Origin: Photobacterium lutimaris
Lineage (GTDB): Bacteria; Pseudomonadota; Gammaproteobacteria; Enterobacterales; Vibrionaceae
Assembly: GCF_003025555.1 (NCBI RefSeq)
Contig: NZ_PYMH01000018.1
Coordinates: 28,589 to 92,588, forward strand
Length of the DNA stretch: 64,000 bases
Direction of reading: 5' to 3'
Of the stretch, positions 44,866 to 53,353 are shown piece after piece. Under the pieces are notes generated by a model. It saw nothing but the letters and a program-made list of their open reading frames with translations. It had not been told where the DNA came from and did no database searches. The translations under genes and the position numbers were made by a program. Numbering within the stretch: position 1 is the stretch's first letter; each line of letters begins with the position of its first letter.

Positions 44866-46086
44866 TTACATATAGTTGAACAGGCTAAGCTGCTTGGTTT
44901 GGTTAAATGCCGCTTGGGAGGCTTGCAGTGCGAGCATGTCTTCGTTCAACTCAATAATGGCTTTGCTGTAATCTAAGTCTTCCAAGCTACCCTTGGCCTT
45001 GTTGAGACTCAGTTCAAAATCTTTGTGTTGGGACTCGTACGTTTCGAGGGTTTTCAACTCGGTACCGACTTCTGCCCGTCGCTGGTTCATATGGACATAG
45101 CTGCCATTGAGCTCTTTTATTGAGCGCTGCAGGCTAGCCCTCGCTTCAGATGAAGAGGTAGGATACTCTGAATACTTGATTGCATCATTCAATGTCTGGA
45201 ACAGGTCAATCGTCGAGGTCTTGTCCAACGTGACACTATCGTCAGCTTTGATATCCCCCTTGAACTGCAAATCAAGATGGATTTGGCTTGCCGGGTCAGG
45301 ATTTGTGTATTGAATACCCTGAGCAGGATCGTAGCCTTGGGTATCAAGTAGCTGGTTATTTCCGTATAGCTCGTAGTTCAAGCCCCCTTGACCATCATCA
45401 ACAAACGTCACGCTATAGGTGGTTGGGTCATTGAGATCTTGGTTAGTCGCTGAGAGCAGTGATAGCTCTGATTCAGCTTGAAGTCCCGCATAATCCGGTC
45501 GGTAGTCACCAAACGGGTTATCAATGCCCATGAAGACCAGATCGCCGGGCTGACTGGTATCCACATGCACAGAGGTATCGATACGTGCTTGGCGGGAACC
45601 ACTGTCTCCCTTATATTGCACATCACCATTGGCATCTTCGATAAACGGTTGGGTTCGTACCTGATGGCCGGCGAACACGTAATTGCCGCCCTCATCTTGA
45701 GTATTAGCTAGATTCAGCAATCCTTCGTAAAGGCTTTCCAGCTCACTTTTAAACGCCGTTTTATCATCACCTGCCATCGCACCATTAATCATACCAATCA
45801 TTTTTTGCTTGGCACTGTCGACATGGTTTTCAACATTTTTCAGTGATGTTTCCAAGGTACCTAATCGGTTATTGGCTAGAGTGATCGATTTTTGAAACTG
45901 TTCTATCTGAACCAGTTGCTGCTTGTAGTTTTGGGTGGACACCGACGCAATAGGATCATCACCAGCCGTTTTGATACGCTTGCCCGTTGCCAGTTGCTCA
46001 TTGGTGTTGTTCACCGCTCCCTGCTTACGCATCAGGTTGGAGGTCAGATTCTGGTACTGAGAGAATGTCGATACACGATTAATCAT
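44866..46086 (-). CDS. flgL: FlgL, hook-filament junction protein 3
   Basis: 406 aa. FlgL adapts the hook to the filament with FlgK. The N-terminus (MINRVSTFSQYQNLTSNLMRKQ) and C-terminus (IIELNEDMLALQASQAAFNQT) carry the flagellin-like D0 helices; the middle is variable. It is 15 bp downstream of flgK, in the same operon. Confidence 0.95.
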   Translation of the reverse strand: MINRVSTFSQYQNLTSNLMRKQGAVNNTNEQLATGKRIKTAGDDPIASVSTQNYKQQLVQIEQFQKSITLANNRLGTLETSLKNVENHVDSAKQKMIGMINGAMAGDDKTAFKSELESLYEGLLNLANTQDEGGNYVFAGHQVRTQPFIEDANGDVQYKGDSGSRQARIDTSVHVDTSQPGDLVFMGIDNPFGDYRPDYAGLQAESELSLLSATNQDLNDPTTYSVTFVDDGQGGLNYELYGNNQLLDTQGYDPAQGIQYTNPDPASQIHLDLQFKGDIKADDSVTLDKTSTIDLFQTLNDAIKYSEYPTSSSEARASLQRSIKELNGSYVHMNQRRAEVGTELKTLETYESQHKDFELSLNKAKGSLEDLDYSKAIIELNEDMLALQASQAAFNQTKQLSLFNYM

Positions 46087-46100
46087 AATTGCTCCTCGCT

Positions 46101-48062
46101 TTACACCGCACGCATCAGCGTATCGAAGGTTTCACGGGCCACGCTCATAATACGCGATGATGCCATGTAGGCTTGTTGGAACTTCATCAGGTTGGCCGCT
46201 TCCTCGTCCAAGTTCACCCCAGAGACACTCGCGACTCGCTCTGTTGCCGCATCCATATCAAGCTGGCTGATTTGACCAAACTTCTCGGCATTCATTTTTT
46301 GAATTCCCACGTCAGTAGTGAGATTCTGAAACAAGTCAATGACACTAGAGCGGCCATTATTCATCGATTTGTTCGTTTGTAAGTGCTGCATTTCCATTAG
46401 GTTACTGTTGTCGCCTTCGGCTTTTGCCGCACCAAGCTGAACGGAAAACGCATCTCCAGCCAAGGCACCGCTAGAGAGCGCCAGCGTCGGTACCCCGTTA
46501 TTCATCGCATCAGCAAAGTTAATGGCATTGCCTTGTACTGGGTAATTCAAATCGGTCGTTGGCGCGCCATTTTCATCGATCAAAATCTGCTTAGTGCCTT
46601 GATCATCAAATACTGACAGCGTGTCACCCGTATTACTAATAATAACCTGATAGTTCCCCGTCACCTGCGCTGACGATAGCGGCTCTAACTGTGCAGAACC
46701 TTGGTTACTCTCTGCAGCGGATACCACCCGCTGGGCTGCAATATCTGATGCTTCGGTCGCATTCATCGACATCTGTGCACCACCTAACCGGACAGGGCGG
46801 ATAGTAAAGGTTTCGGAAGAGGGCGCGGCAGACAAGCTGTTGACATCAATGGTCATCCCATCAACTTGAATAACTTGTGGGTCAGTGGCTTGAATACTTT
46901 GATTCAAGACCTCATCACCTTTTGCATTAAACATTTGATAGGTATTGTTCACACCATCCGTGCTTGCCTTTAGCTGGTAATCACCCACCTGAAGCTTAGA
47001 CACATCATCAATGGCCACAGCCAAGTCTGCTGCACTACCCAGGGGCTTGATTACTCGCTGAGCCATGGCTCTAGGGTCATTAATATCGGCAAACAGGTTT
47101 TGCCCCTGCTCACCGTTCAAATCTAAACCTTGGCGCTGAATGGTATTGACCTGACCGGCAAAACCGATAGCCATCCTGCCGACCTCATCAAGACTGCGTT
47201 CAACCACATCACGGCGAAAAGCAACCATAGCGCCCAATCTCCCCCCCAGACTATCAGTACTGATAGGGGTGGTGTTATGCCCATCATCAACCGCGACCTG
47301 TGTTTGCAGTGGATCCGGCTCGCCGGGGATCACCGCTAAACGAGACGATTCCGTCCCTGAAACCAGTGTTTGACCGTCGCCAATAATCACAGTATTGGCG
47401 AGGTTATCCCTGCCCTTTAGCGCCGTCACTTTTGTGTACTGGGCCAGTTCATTGATTAAGCTTTGCTGTTTATCGAACAAGTCATTTTTTTCGCCGGCAG
47501 GGTTTTCCTGAATACGTTTGTTCAATGTGGCAATTTCTTGCCCTAGGGTATTCACTCGGTCAACTGTTGCCACCAATTGGTCATTCACATCACGCTGCAT
47601 ACCAGCGAGCGTATCGTAAGTGCTATTCACGGTTTGGCTGACAAGCGAGGCATTCTCCAGCACGGCTTTTCTCGACCCCAGATCATTGGGGTGATCCGCC
47701 AAACTTTTTACCGAATCATAGTAATCATTCATACTGGTAATGGTTTTGCTGGCATTGTTGGAGATGAACTCATCCATCACGGCAAGCTGGGCATGACTTT
47801 CATTGGCTTGGTGCAACTGGGTAGTCGATTGGGTCAGTTCCCTTGCTGCAAACTGGTCATAGGCACGTCTTACATTGTCGATGTAAGCACCTGTTCCGTA
47901 TTGGCTTCCGCCAATCCAATGGGCATCATCTGCTTTTTGCTCAGCGCTCTGGCGACTATAACCCGGCGTGTTAACGTTACTGATATTGTGACTGGTCACA
48001 TTGAGCTGTTTCTGAGATGTCCTCAGCCCACTCATACCAATATTGAGTAAATCCAACGCCAT
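46101..48062 (-). CDS. flgK: FlgK, hook-filament junction protein 1
   Basis: 653 aa from the ATG at 48062 (MALDLLNIGMSGLRTSQ), which has GGAGAG upstream. An in-frame extension of 64 codons exists but reads through the promoter region and has no family similarity, so it is rejected. The N-terminal NISNVNTPGYSRQ signature and the C-terminal FQQAYMASSRIMSVARETFDTLM match the rod/hook family. It is divergently placed against the sialic acid island. Confidence 0.96.
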   Translation of the reverse strand: MALDLLNIGMSGLRTSQKQLNVTSHNISNVNTPGYSRQSAEQKADDAHWIGGSQYGTGAYIDNVRRAYDQFAARELTQSTTQLHQANESHAQLAVMDEFISNNASKTITSMNDYYDSVKSLADHPNDLGSRKAVLENASLVSQTVNSTYDTLAGMQRDVNDQLVATVDRVNTLGQEIATLNKRIQENPAGEKNDLFDKQQSLINELAQYTKVTALKGRDNLANTVIIGDGQTLVSGTESSRLAVIPGEPDPLQTQVAVDDGHNTTPISTDSLGGRLGAMVAFRRDVVERSLDEVGRMAIGFAGQVNTIQRQGLDLNGEQGQNLFADINDPRAMAQRVIKPLGSAADLAVAIDDVSKLQVGDYQLKASTDGVNNTYQMFNAKGDEVLNQSIQATDPQVIQVDGMTIDVNSLSAAPSSETFTIRPVRLGGAQMSMNATEASDIAAQRVVSAAESNQGSAQLEPLSSAQVTGNYQVIISNTGDTLSVFDDQGTKQILIDENGAPTTDLNYPVQGNAINFADAMNNGVPTLALSSGALAGDAFSVQLGAAKAEGDNSNLMEMQHLQTNKSMNNGRSSVIDLFQNLTTDVGIQKMNAEKFGQISQLDMDAATERVASVSGVNLDEEAANLMKFQQAYMASSRIMSVARETFDTLMRAV

Positions 48063-48129
48063 TGTTTCTCTCCAGCCAAGCAAAATAAACAGCGAACATG
48101 CTGTCCATAACAAACCCTGCCTATGCAGA

Positions 48130-48146
48130 TGCAATATCCATACCAA
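48130..48146 (-). promoter_or_regulatory. Sigma-54 promoter of flgKL
   Basis: TTGGTATGGATATTGCA on the minus strand has only two mismatches to YTGGCACGRNNNTTGCW. The -24 GG is at 48143-48144 and the -12 GC at 48131-48132. Predicted start near 48119, about 57 nt before flgK. Confidence 0.82.
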
Positions 48147-48154
48147 ACGAATGA

Positions 48155-48171
48155 TGGGCATGAATTTTGCA
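48155..48171 (+). promoter_or_regulatory. Sigma-54 promoter of the glycosyltransferase-neu island
   Basis: TGGGCATGAATTTTGCA on the plus strand has two mismatches to the same consensus. The -24 GG is at 48157-48158 and the -12 GC at 48169-48170, with the exact 10-bp spacing. Predicted start near 48182, about 38 nt before the first ATG of the island. It lies back to back with the flgK promoter, with 12 bp between the two -24 elements. Confidence 0.78.
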
Positions 48172-48219
48172 GCAATGCTGCTATCCATGATGTGACCATC
48201 CAAGCGAAAAGAGTTTGCA

Positions 48220-50343
48220 ATGAAGATAGACTTAACCCCAACCGCGACGCTCACGCTCCAACAAGCCTTTCAGTTGGGCGTGAATACCTACCAAGAAGGT
48301 AAAAAAGCAAAAGCGCGTGAAATATTCGAATCTATTCTTGAAAAAGCCCCAGAAGCTGTCGATGTATTGCAAGTTCTAGCCGTACTTGATTCGGAGGATG
48401 GGCATTACGTAAAAGCAGAGCAAAAGCTCAACACAGCACTCTCCTTGTGCCCTGATGATATTGCCTTAAAACTGGATCTTGCCCATACCCTGAAACTACA
48501 AGGGCGCAATATTGATGCACTTTCCAAATTGGATGAGATTCTAAACGTATCCCCGCAGCATCAAGGGGCGCTCCAATTACAAGGTGAAATACATCAAGCA
48601 ATGGGCAACCGGGGACAAAGCCAGCAATCAAATAAAGCCCTTGAACAGGTTACTCAAAAACAAAAACAACAACTTGAACAAGAGATTGAGAAAACACTAG
48701 AAACCGTTGCTCTGCTACTGGCCGGTCAGAATTACCTTCCAGCCGAGCAATTACTGCAATCGATGTTGTTACTGTGTCCTAACCATTTGGATTTACAGCT
48801 CAAGCTAGCAACGGTGTATACCCTACAAGAAAAGTACACTAACGCGACTCACCAACTTAAACTAGCTCTAGAACTCAGCCCTGATAATGAAAACATCGCC
48901 TTGATGCTAATGAAGCTATACCGCCAGATCAAGCAACACGGTAAAGGTATTGATGTCTATAAAACAATGATGCGTAACAAGCAATTACAGTCCTTTGAAC
49001 TGAAGAAATTACTCTCGGAACTTCTAATGCTGAAAGGCGATTACCACGACGCCTATGAAACCAGCAAGCACTTACTCCGTGAAGTTCCAGCTGATGCCGA
49101 ATTACTTTGGATTAACGGCATTTCATACTACAAAAAAATCACTGAACGACAACAATTTACCAGTGCATTGGTAGCACTTGCCACCGAGAAGTTGACCACA
49201 GCCCTAGACGCGAATATTCACGATCATGAACGAGCAGTTCGCTTATCAAAAGGACTGTTTGATTTGACATATTATAATGGTGACTTCCAGCAAGCCGGAG
49301 AGTATCTGGATTCAATATCCGAACACTATCCAGCAGATCATAAAGTACTTTGGAACAAACAGTTTTTGCTTCGCTACAAAAAAGACTGGGATCAATACTA
49401 TCAAGCCTATGAAAGCGGTATTGCCAGCGGAGACAGAATTAGCTATTCCCCCAATAAGCCCTATTGGACACCCGAACGCCCTTCATCTGACAACGTATTA
49501 ATCGTTCGAGAACAAGGGGTAGGTGATGAATTGCTATTTGGCCACAATTTAAACTATATAATTGAAAAAGTTAATAAAGTTTATCTTGCCTGTGATGAAC
49601 GTCTTGTACCTATGATGCAATTAGCTTTTCCATCCTTAGAGTTAATTCCTATCAAAGCCAATTCATCAACTATCCAGAACCAAATAAAACTCAAGCTACT
49701 CGAAGATATTGACAGCTGGCTTCCGATGGGAAGTATTGGTCAACACATATACAATGAGACCAGCCTTCACTGGCATGATGAAAAATTTGTTCGACTGCCT
49801 AAAGAGATGCAGCAAACTTGGCTATGTAAAGTCAATGACCATTCAAATGAGCATTCTCTAAAAATTGGTATTAGCTGGCGAAGTGGCTTACGTTCTGGTG
49901 CACGAAACCGAAACTACTTATCCATCAATGATGTTGCACACTTCATGAAACAATTTCCAGGCGCAACCTTTTACAACTTGCAGTACGGCGATTGCGATAA
50001 AGAGCTCAAAAAGCTGAAAAAACTGACCGGTATAGACGTCATCACCTTTGCAGAATTGGATCTTAAAGATGACTTCTTATCAACTGCAGCACTGATAAAC
50101 TCGTTGGATGGTGTTTTCACTTCTGGTAGTTCCGTCTTCCGCTTAACCGTTGCAGTCGGAAAACCGTGCTATGTCTACGTAGCACGAGAGCAGAGTGATA
50201 ACTTCATGAAACCAATAGAGTTTTATGGTAAAGGAAAAGATAAGCGCCATGAAAAAATGTTCGCTTATCCTCCTCTTATCGAAAATAAATACCCTATTGT
50301 TGAAGCAATATCAAACTACATGAAGCGAGACTTTGGTTTGTAA
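48220..50343 (+). CDS. TPR-glycosyltransferase fusion, FlmG-like candidate flagellin glycosyltransferase
   Basis: 707 aa. Residues about 5-330 form tandem TPR helices (for example FQLGVNTYQEGKKAKAREIF, LALELSPDNENIALML). From about 410 a GT-B-like domain resembles the C-terminal part of TPR/GT41- and GT9-type proteins: VLIVREQGVGDELLF, IGISWRSG, and near the end TSGSSVFRLTVAVGKPCYV, the usual donor-phosphate site pattern. The same layout, TPR for flagellin binding plus transferase, is known for FlmG of Caulobacter, which uses a nonulosonic acid. First gene of the island, followed by neuD after 66 bp. The substrate and sugar are inferred from context. No membrane segment is seen. Confidence 0.8.
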   Translation: MKIDLTPTATLTLQQAFQLGVNTYQEGKKAKAREIFESILEKAPEAVDVLQVLAVLDSEDGHYVKAEQKLNTALSLCPDDIALKLDLAHTLKLQGRNIDALSKLDEILNVSPQHQGALQLQGEIHQAMGNRGQSQQSNKALEQVTQKQKQQLEQEIEKTLETVALLLAGQNYLPAEQLLQSMLLLCPNHLDLQLKLATVYTLQEKYTNATHQLKLALELSPDNENIALMLMKLYRQIKQHGKGIDVYKTMMRNKQLQSFELKKLLSELLMLKGDYHDAYETSKHLLREVPADAELLWINGISYYKKITERQQFTSALVALATEKLTTALDANIHDHERAVRLSKGLFDLTYYNGDFQQAGEYLDSISEHYPADHKVLWNKQFLLRYKKDWDQYYQAYESGIASGDRISYSPNKPYWTPERPSSDNVLIVREQGVGDELLFGHNLNYIIEKVNKVYLACDERLVPMMQLAFPSLELIPIKANSSTIQNQIKLKLLEDIDSWLPMGSIGQHIYNETSLHWHDEKFVRLPKEMQQTWLCKVNDHSNEHSLKIGISWRSGLRSGARNRNYLSINDVAHFMKQFPGATFYNLQYGDCDKELKKLKKLTGIDVITFAELDLKDDFLSTAALINSLDGVFTSGSSVFRLTVAVGKPCYVYVAREQSDNFMKPIEFYGKGKDKRHEKMFAYPPLIENKYPIVEAISNYMKRDFGL

Positions 50344-50409
50344 GTACAAAGTTATAAGTGCTAATCGACAGCTACGGTGACACTACTGTTGCTGTCGCCA
50401 GGTAATAAC

Positions 50410-51057
50410 ATGAAGTGCAACACGATGAATCAAATTAAACAGCTAATAATTATTGGCGCTGGCGGGTTTACTAAATCAATCGTCGATAGCCTCGATCACC
50501 AAAGCTATAACCTTGTCGGTTTCATCGACTCCTTCAAAAAAGGACAGCATATTGGTTTTGATATTATCGCCAACAATATCGATGATATCGCCTTCCCAGA
50601 TGATTATGTCTATTTTATCGGCGTTGGCGATCCTAATACTCGCCATCAGTTCTATACACAATTAAACGAAAGGGGGCTTGAGCAAATCAATATTATCGAT
50701 CCATCAGCCATGCTAGCCAAAGACGTAAAATTGGGTAACGGTATTTATATAGGAAAAATGTGCATTATCAACAGTGGGACGACACTTGCCGATGGGGTCG
50801 TTGTTAATACCCGCTCCCTTATCGAGCATGGCAATGATATTCAATGCTGCTCAAATATTACGACAAATGTCGTACTGAATGGTGATGTGACTGTCGGCAA
50901 ACGTACCTTCGTCGGAAGTTGTACTGTCGTCAACGGCCAAATAACTATCGGTGCTAACACTATTATCGGTTCTGGCTCTGTTGTTATTCGAAATATCGGC
51001 GATAACATAGTGGTAGCTGGCTCACCAACACGACTAATAAGAGAAATAACAGAATGA
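50410..51057 (+). CDS. neuD: NeuD-type sugar O-/N-acetyltransferase
   Basis: 215 aa from the ATG at 50410, which is preceded by AGGT. N-terminal Rossmann-like part (QLIIIGAGGFTKSIVDSL) and C-terminal left-handed beta-helix of hexapeptide repeats (about 105-205) place it in the NeuD/PglD acyltransferase family. In E. coli K1, NeuD O-acetylates sialic acid or stabilises the pathway; PglD relatives N-acetylate amino-sugar nucleotides. Its stop overlaps the neuB start by four bases (ATGA), showing coupled translation. Substrate choice cannot be decided from sequence alone. Confidence 0.85.
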   Translation: MKCNTMNQIKQLIIIGAGGFTKSIVDSLDHQSYNLVGFIDSFKKGQHIGFDIIANNIDDIAFPDDYVYFIGVGDPNTRHQFYTQLNERGLEQINIIDPSAMLAKDVKLGNGIYIGKMCIINSGTTLADGVVVNTRSLIEHGNDIQCCSNITTNVVLNGDVTVGKRTFVGSCTVVNGQITIGANTIIGSGSVVIRNIGDNIVVAGSPTRLIREITE

Positions 51058-52094
51058 CCCCTGTATACATTGTTGCCGAAATTGGCTGTAACCATAATGG
51101 TGACTTTCTACTCGCTAAACGAATGGTCGACGAAGCGCATAAAGCCGGAGTCAATGCTGTGAAGTTCCAAACTTTCAAGGCTGATTTACTCATCTCGAGC
51201 ATTGCACCGAAAGCGGAATATCAAATTAAACAGACTGGCAATGCCGAATCTCAACTGGAAATGACGCGAAAGCTTGAGCTTCCCTACGAAGAATTTATCA
51301 AGCTCGAAGAGTATGCCAAATCACTTGGTCTAGATGTGTTCTCGACACCGTTTGATTTGGATTCCATTGATTTTCTTGCTTCAAGGCAGCAGAAAACCTG
51401 GAAAATTCCTTCTGGGGAATTGCTCAACCTACCTTATTTAGAAAAAATCGCTCGTCTCCCGATTGTTGGGAAAAAAATCATTCTGTCTACCGGGATGGCG
51501 ACTATTGAAGAAATTACTTTGGCGCTTGAGGTTTTAAACCTAAACGGTATGTCTCAAACAGACATCACCATATTGCACTGTAACACTGAATACCCAACAC
51601 CATTTGAAGACGTGAACTTAAATTGTATTGCAGGGCTCAAGCAAACTTTCAGCGAGTACAAAATTGGCTTCTCTGATCACTCTCCCGGTTACTTTGCTGG
51701 TATTGCCTCAGTCCCTTTTGGTATTTCATTAATTGAAAAGCACTTTACATTAGATAAAAACTTCGATGGTCCGGATCACAAAGCCTCCGTTACCCCTGAT
51801 GAGCTTAGTCTGTTATGCAAAGGGATCCGTGCCGTCGAAAAGTCCCTGGGCTCCCACATAAAACAAGTCACAAATTCTGAACGCAAGAACAAGGTTGTGG
51901 CAAGAAAGTCTATCGTTGCCAAATCAAACATCCAAAAAGGCGAGCTTTTCACGTTAGAAAATATTACAACCAAGCGGCCGGGCAATGGAATCAGTCCAAT
52001 GGCTTGGTATGACATCTTGGGTCGACATGCAGAACGAGACTTTTCAGAAGATCAGTTAATTGAACATACGGGCTTTACCGCACAAGAAATTTGA
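51054..52094 (+). CDS. neuB: NeuB, sialic acid synthase
   Basis: 346 aa, the same length as E. coli K1 NeuB. It condenses ManNAc with phosphoenolpyruvate to make Neu5Ac (or a close nonulosonate). The TIM barrel (1-270) has AEIGCNHNGDF, VKFQTF, KIPSGE, STGMAT, LHCNTEYPTP and the metal/substrate motif GPDHKAS; the C-terminal antifreeze-like SAF domain (about 285-345) has GISPMAWYDILGR. Legionaminate synthases are similar, but no legionaminate-specific dehydratase or aminotransferase gene is in the island. Confidence 0.9.
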   Translation: MTPVYIVAEIGCNHNGDFLLAKRMVDEAHKAGVNAVKFQTFKADLLISSIAPKAEYQIKQTGNAESQLEMTRKLELPYEEFIKLEEYAKSLGLDVFSTPFDLDSIDFLASRQQKTWKIPSGELLNLPYLEKIARLPIVGKKIILSTGMATIEEITLALEVLNLNGMSQTDITILHCNTEYPTPFEDVNLNCIAGLKQTFSEYKIGFSDHSPGYFAGIASVPFGISLIEKHFTLDKNFDGPDHKASVTPDELSLLCKGIRAVEKSLGSHIKQVTNSERKNKVVARKSIVAKSNIQKGELFTLENITTKRPGNGISPMAWYDILGRHAERDFSEDQLIEHTGFTAQEI

Positions 52095-52099
52095 ATATT

Positions 52100-53353
52100 A
52101 TGCCTAATAAAATTGCCATTATTCCAGCACGCTCTGGTTCTAAAGGGTTGCCAAATAAAAATATTCTCATGCTTTTGGATAAGCCTGTACTGGCTTACAC
52201 CATCGAGGCTGCGATTCAATCCGAAGAATTTGAGCGCATTATTGTATCTACTGATTCACTTGAATATAAAGCTATTGCTGAGCAGTTTGGCGCTGAAGTT
52301 ATTCTACGAAATAAGGCCCTAGCTTCAGATACTGCTAGCTCTTTTATGGTTATCGAAGACGTATTAGAAAAAGTCCCTGGCTATGACTACTTTGCCCTTC
52401 TTCAACCAACATCACCATTTAGAACTTCAGATCACATCAAAGAAGCTGTCACCCAGTTCGAAAAACACCCTGAAGCAAATTTTCTTGTATCCGTAGCAAA
52501 AACGGAAAAATGCTCGGCTCTAATCAAACCGATTGATGACGATCTGAGTCTAAAATATTTTAATGAGGATTTCAGTCAATATCGCCGCCAAACTAAACGC
52601 GAATACTCACCTAATGGGGCAATCTTCATTGCTAACTGTAATCAGTATATTGATAAAAAACACTTTTTCGGCAAAGACAGCGTCGCGTACATCATGTCGA
52701 AAGAAGACTCTGTTGATATCGATGACAAGTTAGACTTTGAGCTGGCAATTACAATCCAAAATAAGAAAAACAAAGAGGTACAATTATTGGATGCCATTAA
52801 CTATCGCATAGATGAAAAGTTCTCGCACCCAATTGGCAAACTTCCCGTAACCTTGCTAGGCCATTCCATTTTTGACTATTGGGATATCAAAACTCTCAAC
52901 GGGCTACCAGTAAATAACCTCGGTATTGCAGGTATCAGTACCAAACAGTATTTAGATATCATTTTAGAGGCGGGCCTCCTAACAACACTAGGAGAGCATG
53001 TCATCCTCTTTGCAGGAACTAATGACATCGTTATAGAAGGGTGGAAACAGCAAGATACTCTGAAATGGGTAACCCTGACAATAGAAAAAATAAAAAAAAT
53101 CCACTCACATACAAAAATATATATTATTTCAGTTCCACCAGTTAGAGGCCGTATAGACCGAAACAACCATGTCATCCAGCAACTTAATTCATATTTGAAA
53201 GATAACATACAAGATGCTAAGTGGATTTCGCTTAGTAATAAGTTTTATGACCCATTTGGAAATTTACCAGCTGAATATACCGTTGATGGTTTGCATTTTT
53301 CACCTGCTGCTTATCAACAATTAGAAACTGAATTGACGGAACACCTTCAATGA
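52100..53353 (+). CDS. neuA: NeuA, CMP-sialic acid synthetase fused to an SGNH esterase domain
   Basis: 417 aa, close to the K1 NeuA length. Residues 1-228 are the cytidylyltransferase, with IPARSGSKGLPNKN, LQPTSPFR and the metal-binding SVDIDDKLDFELA. Residues about 245-415 are an SGNH-hydrolase fold: catalytic Ser256 in LLGHSIFD, block III AGTNDI (near 306) and the Asp/His pair in DGLHFSP (near 394-400). In bifunctional NeuA proteins this domain removes O-acetyl groups from sialic acid. The ATG at 52100 is preferred over a TTG at 52091. It is followed by neuC with a four-base overlap. Confidence 0.9.
   Translation: MPNKIAIIPARSGSKGLPNKNILMLLDKPVLAYTIEAAIQSEEFERIIVSTDSLEYKAIAEQFGAEVILRNKALASDTASSFMVIEDVLEKVPGYDYFALLQPTSPFRTSDHIKEAVTQFEKHPEANFLVSVAKTEKCSALIKPIDDDLSLKYFNEDFSQYRRQTKREYSPNGAIFIANCNQYIDKKHFFGKDSVAYIMSKEDSVDIDDKLDFELAITIQNKKNKEVQLLDAINYRIDEKFSHPIGKLPVTLLGHSIFDYWDIKTLNGLPVNNLGIAGISTKQYLDIILEAGLLTTLGEHVILFAGTNDIVIEGWKQQDTLKWVTLTIEKIKKIHSHTKIYIISVPPVRGRIDRNNHVIQQLNSYLKDNIQDAKWISLSNKFYDPFGNLPAEYTVDGLHFSPAAYQQLETELTEHLQ

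Noticed and set aside
48086..48112. Possible sigma-28 promoter on the plus strand before the island (TAAA ... CCATAA)
   Set aside because: Spacing and -10 block do not fit TAAA-N15-GCCGATAA; the sigma-54 motif at 48155-48171 is far better.
48063..48254. 64-codon N-terminal extension of flgK
   Set aside because: It crosses the flgK sigma-54 promoter and overlaps the divergent gene start; the FlgK family begins at the internal ATG with GGAGAG upstream.
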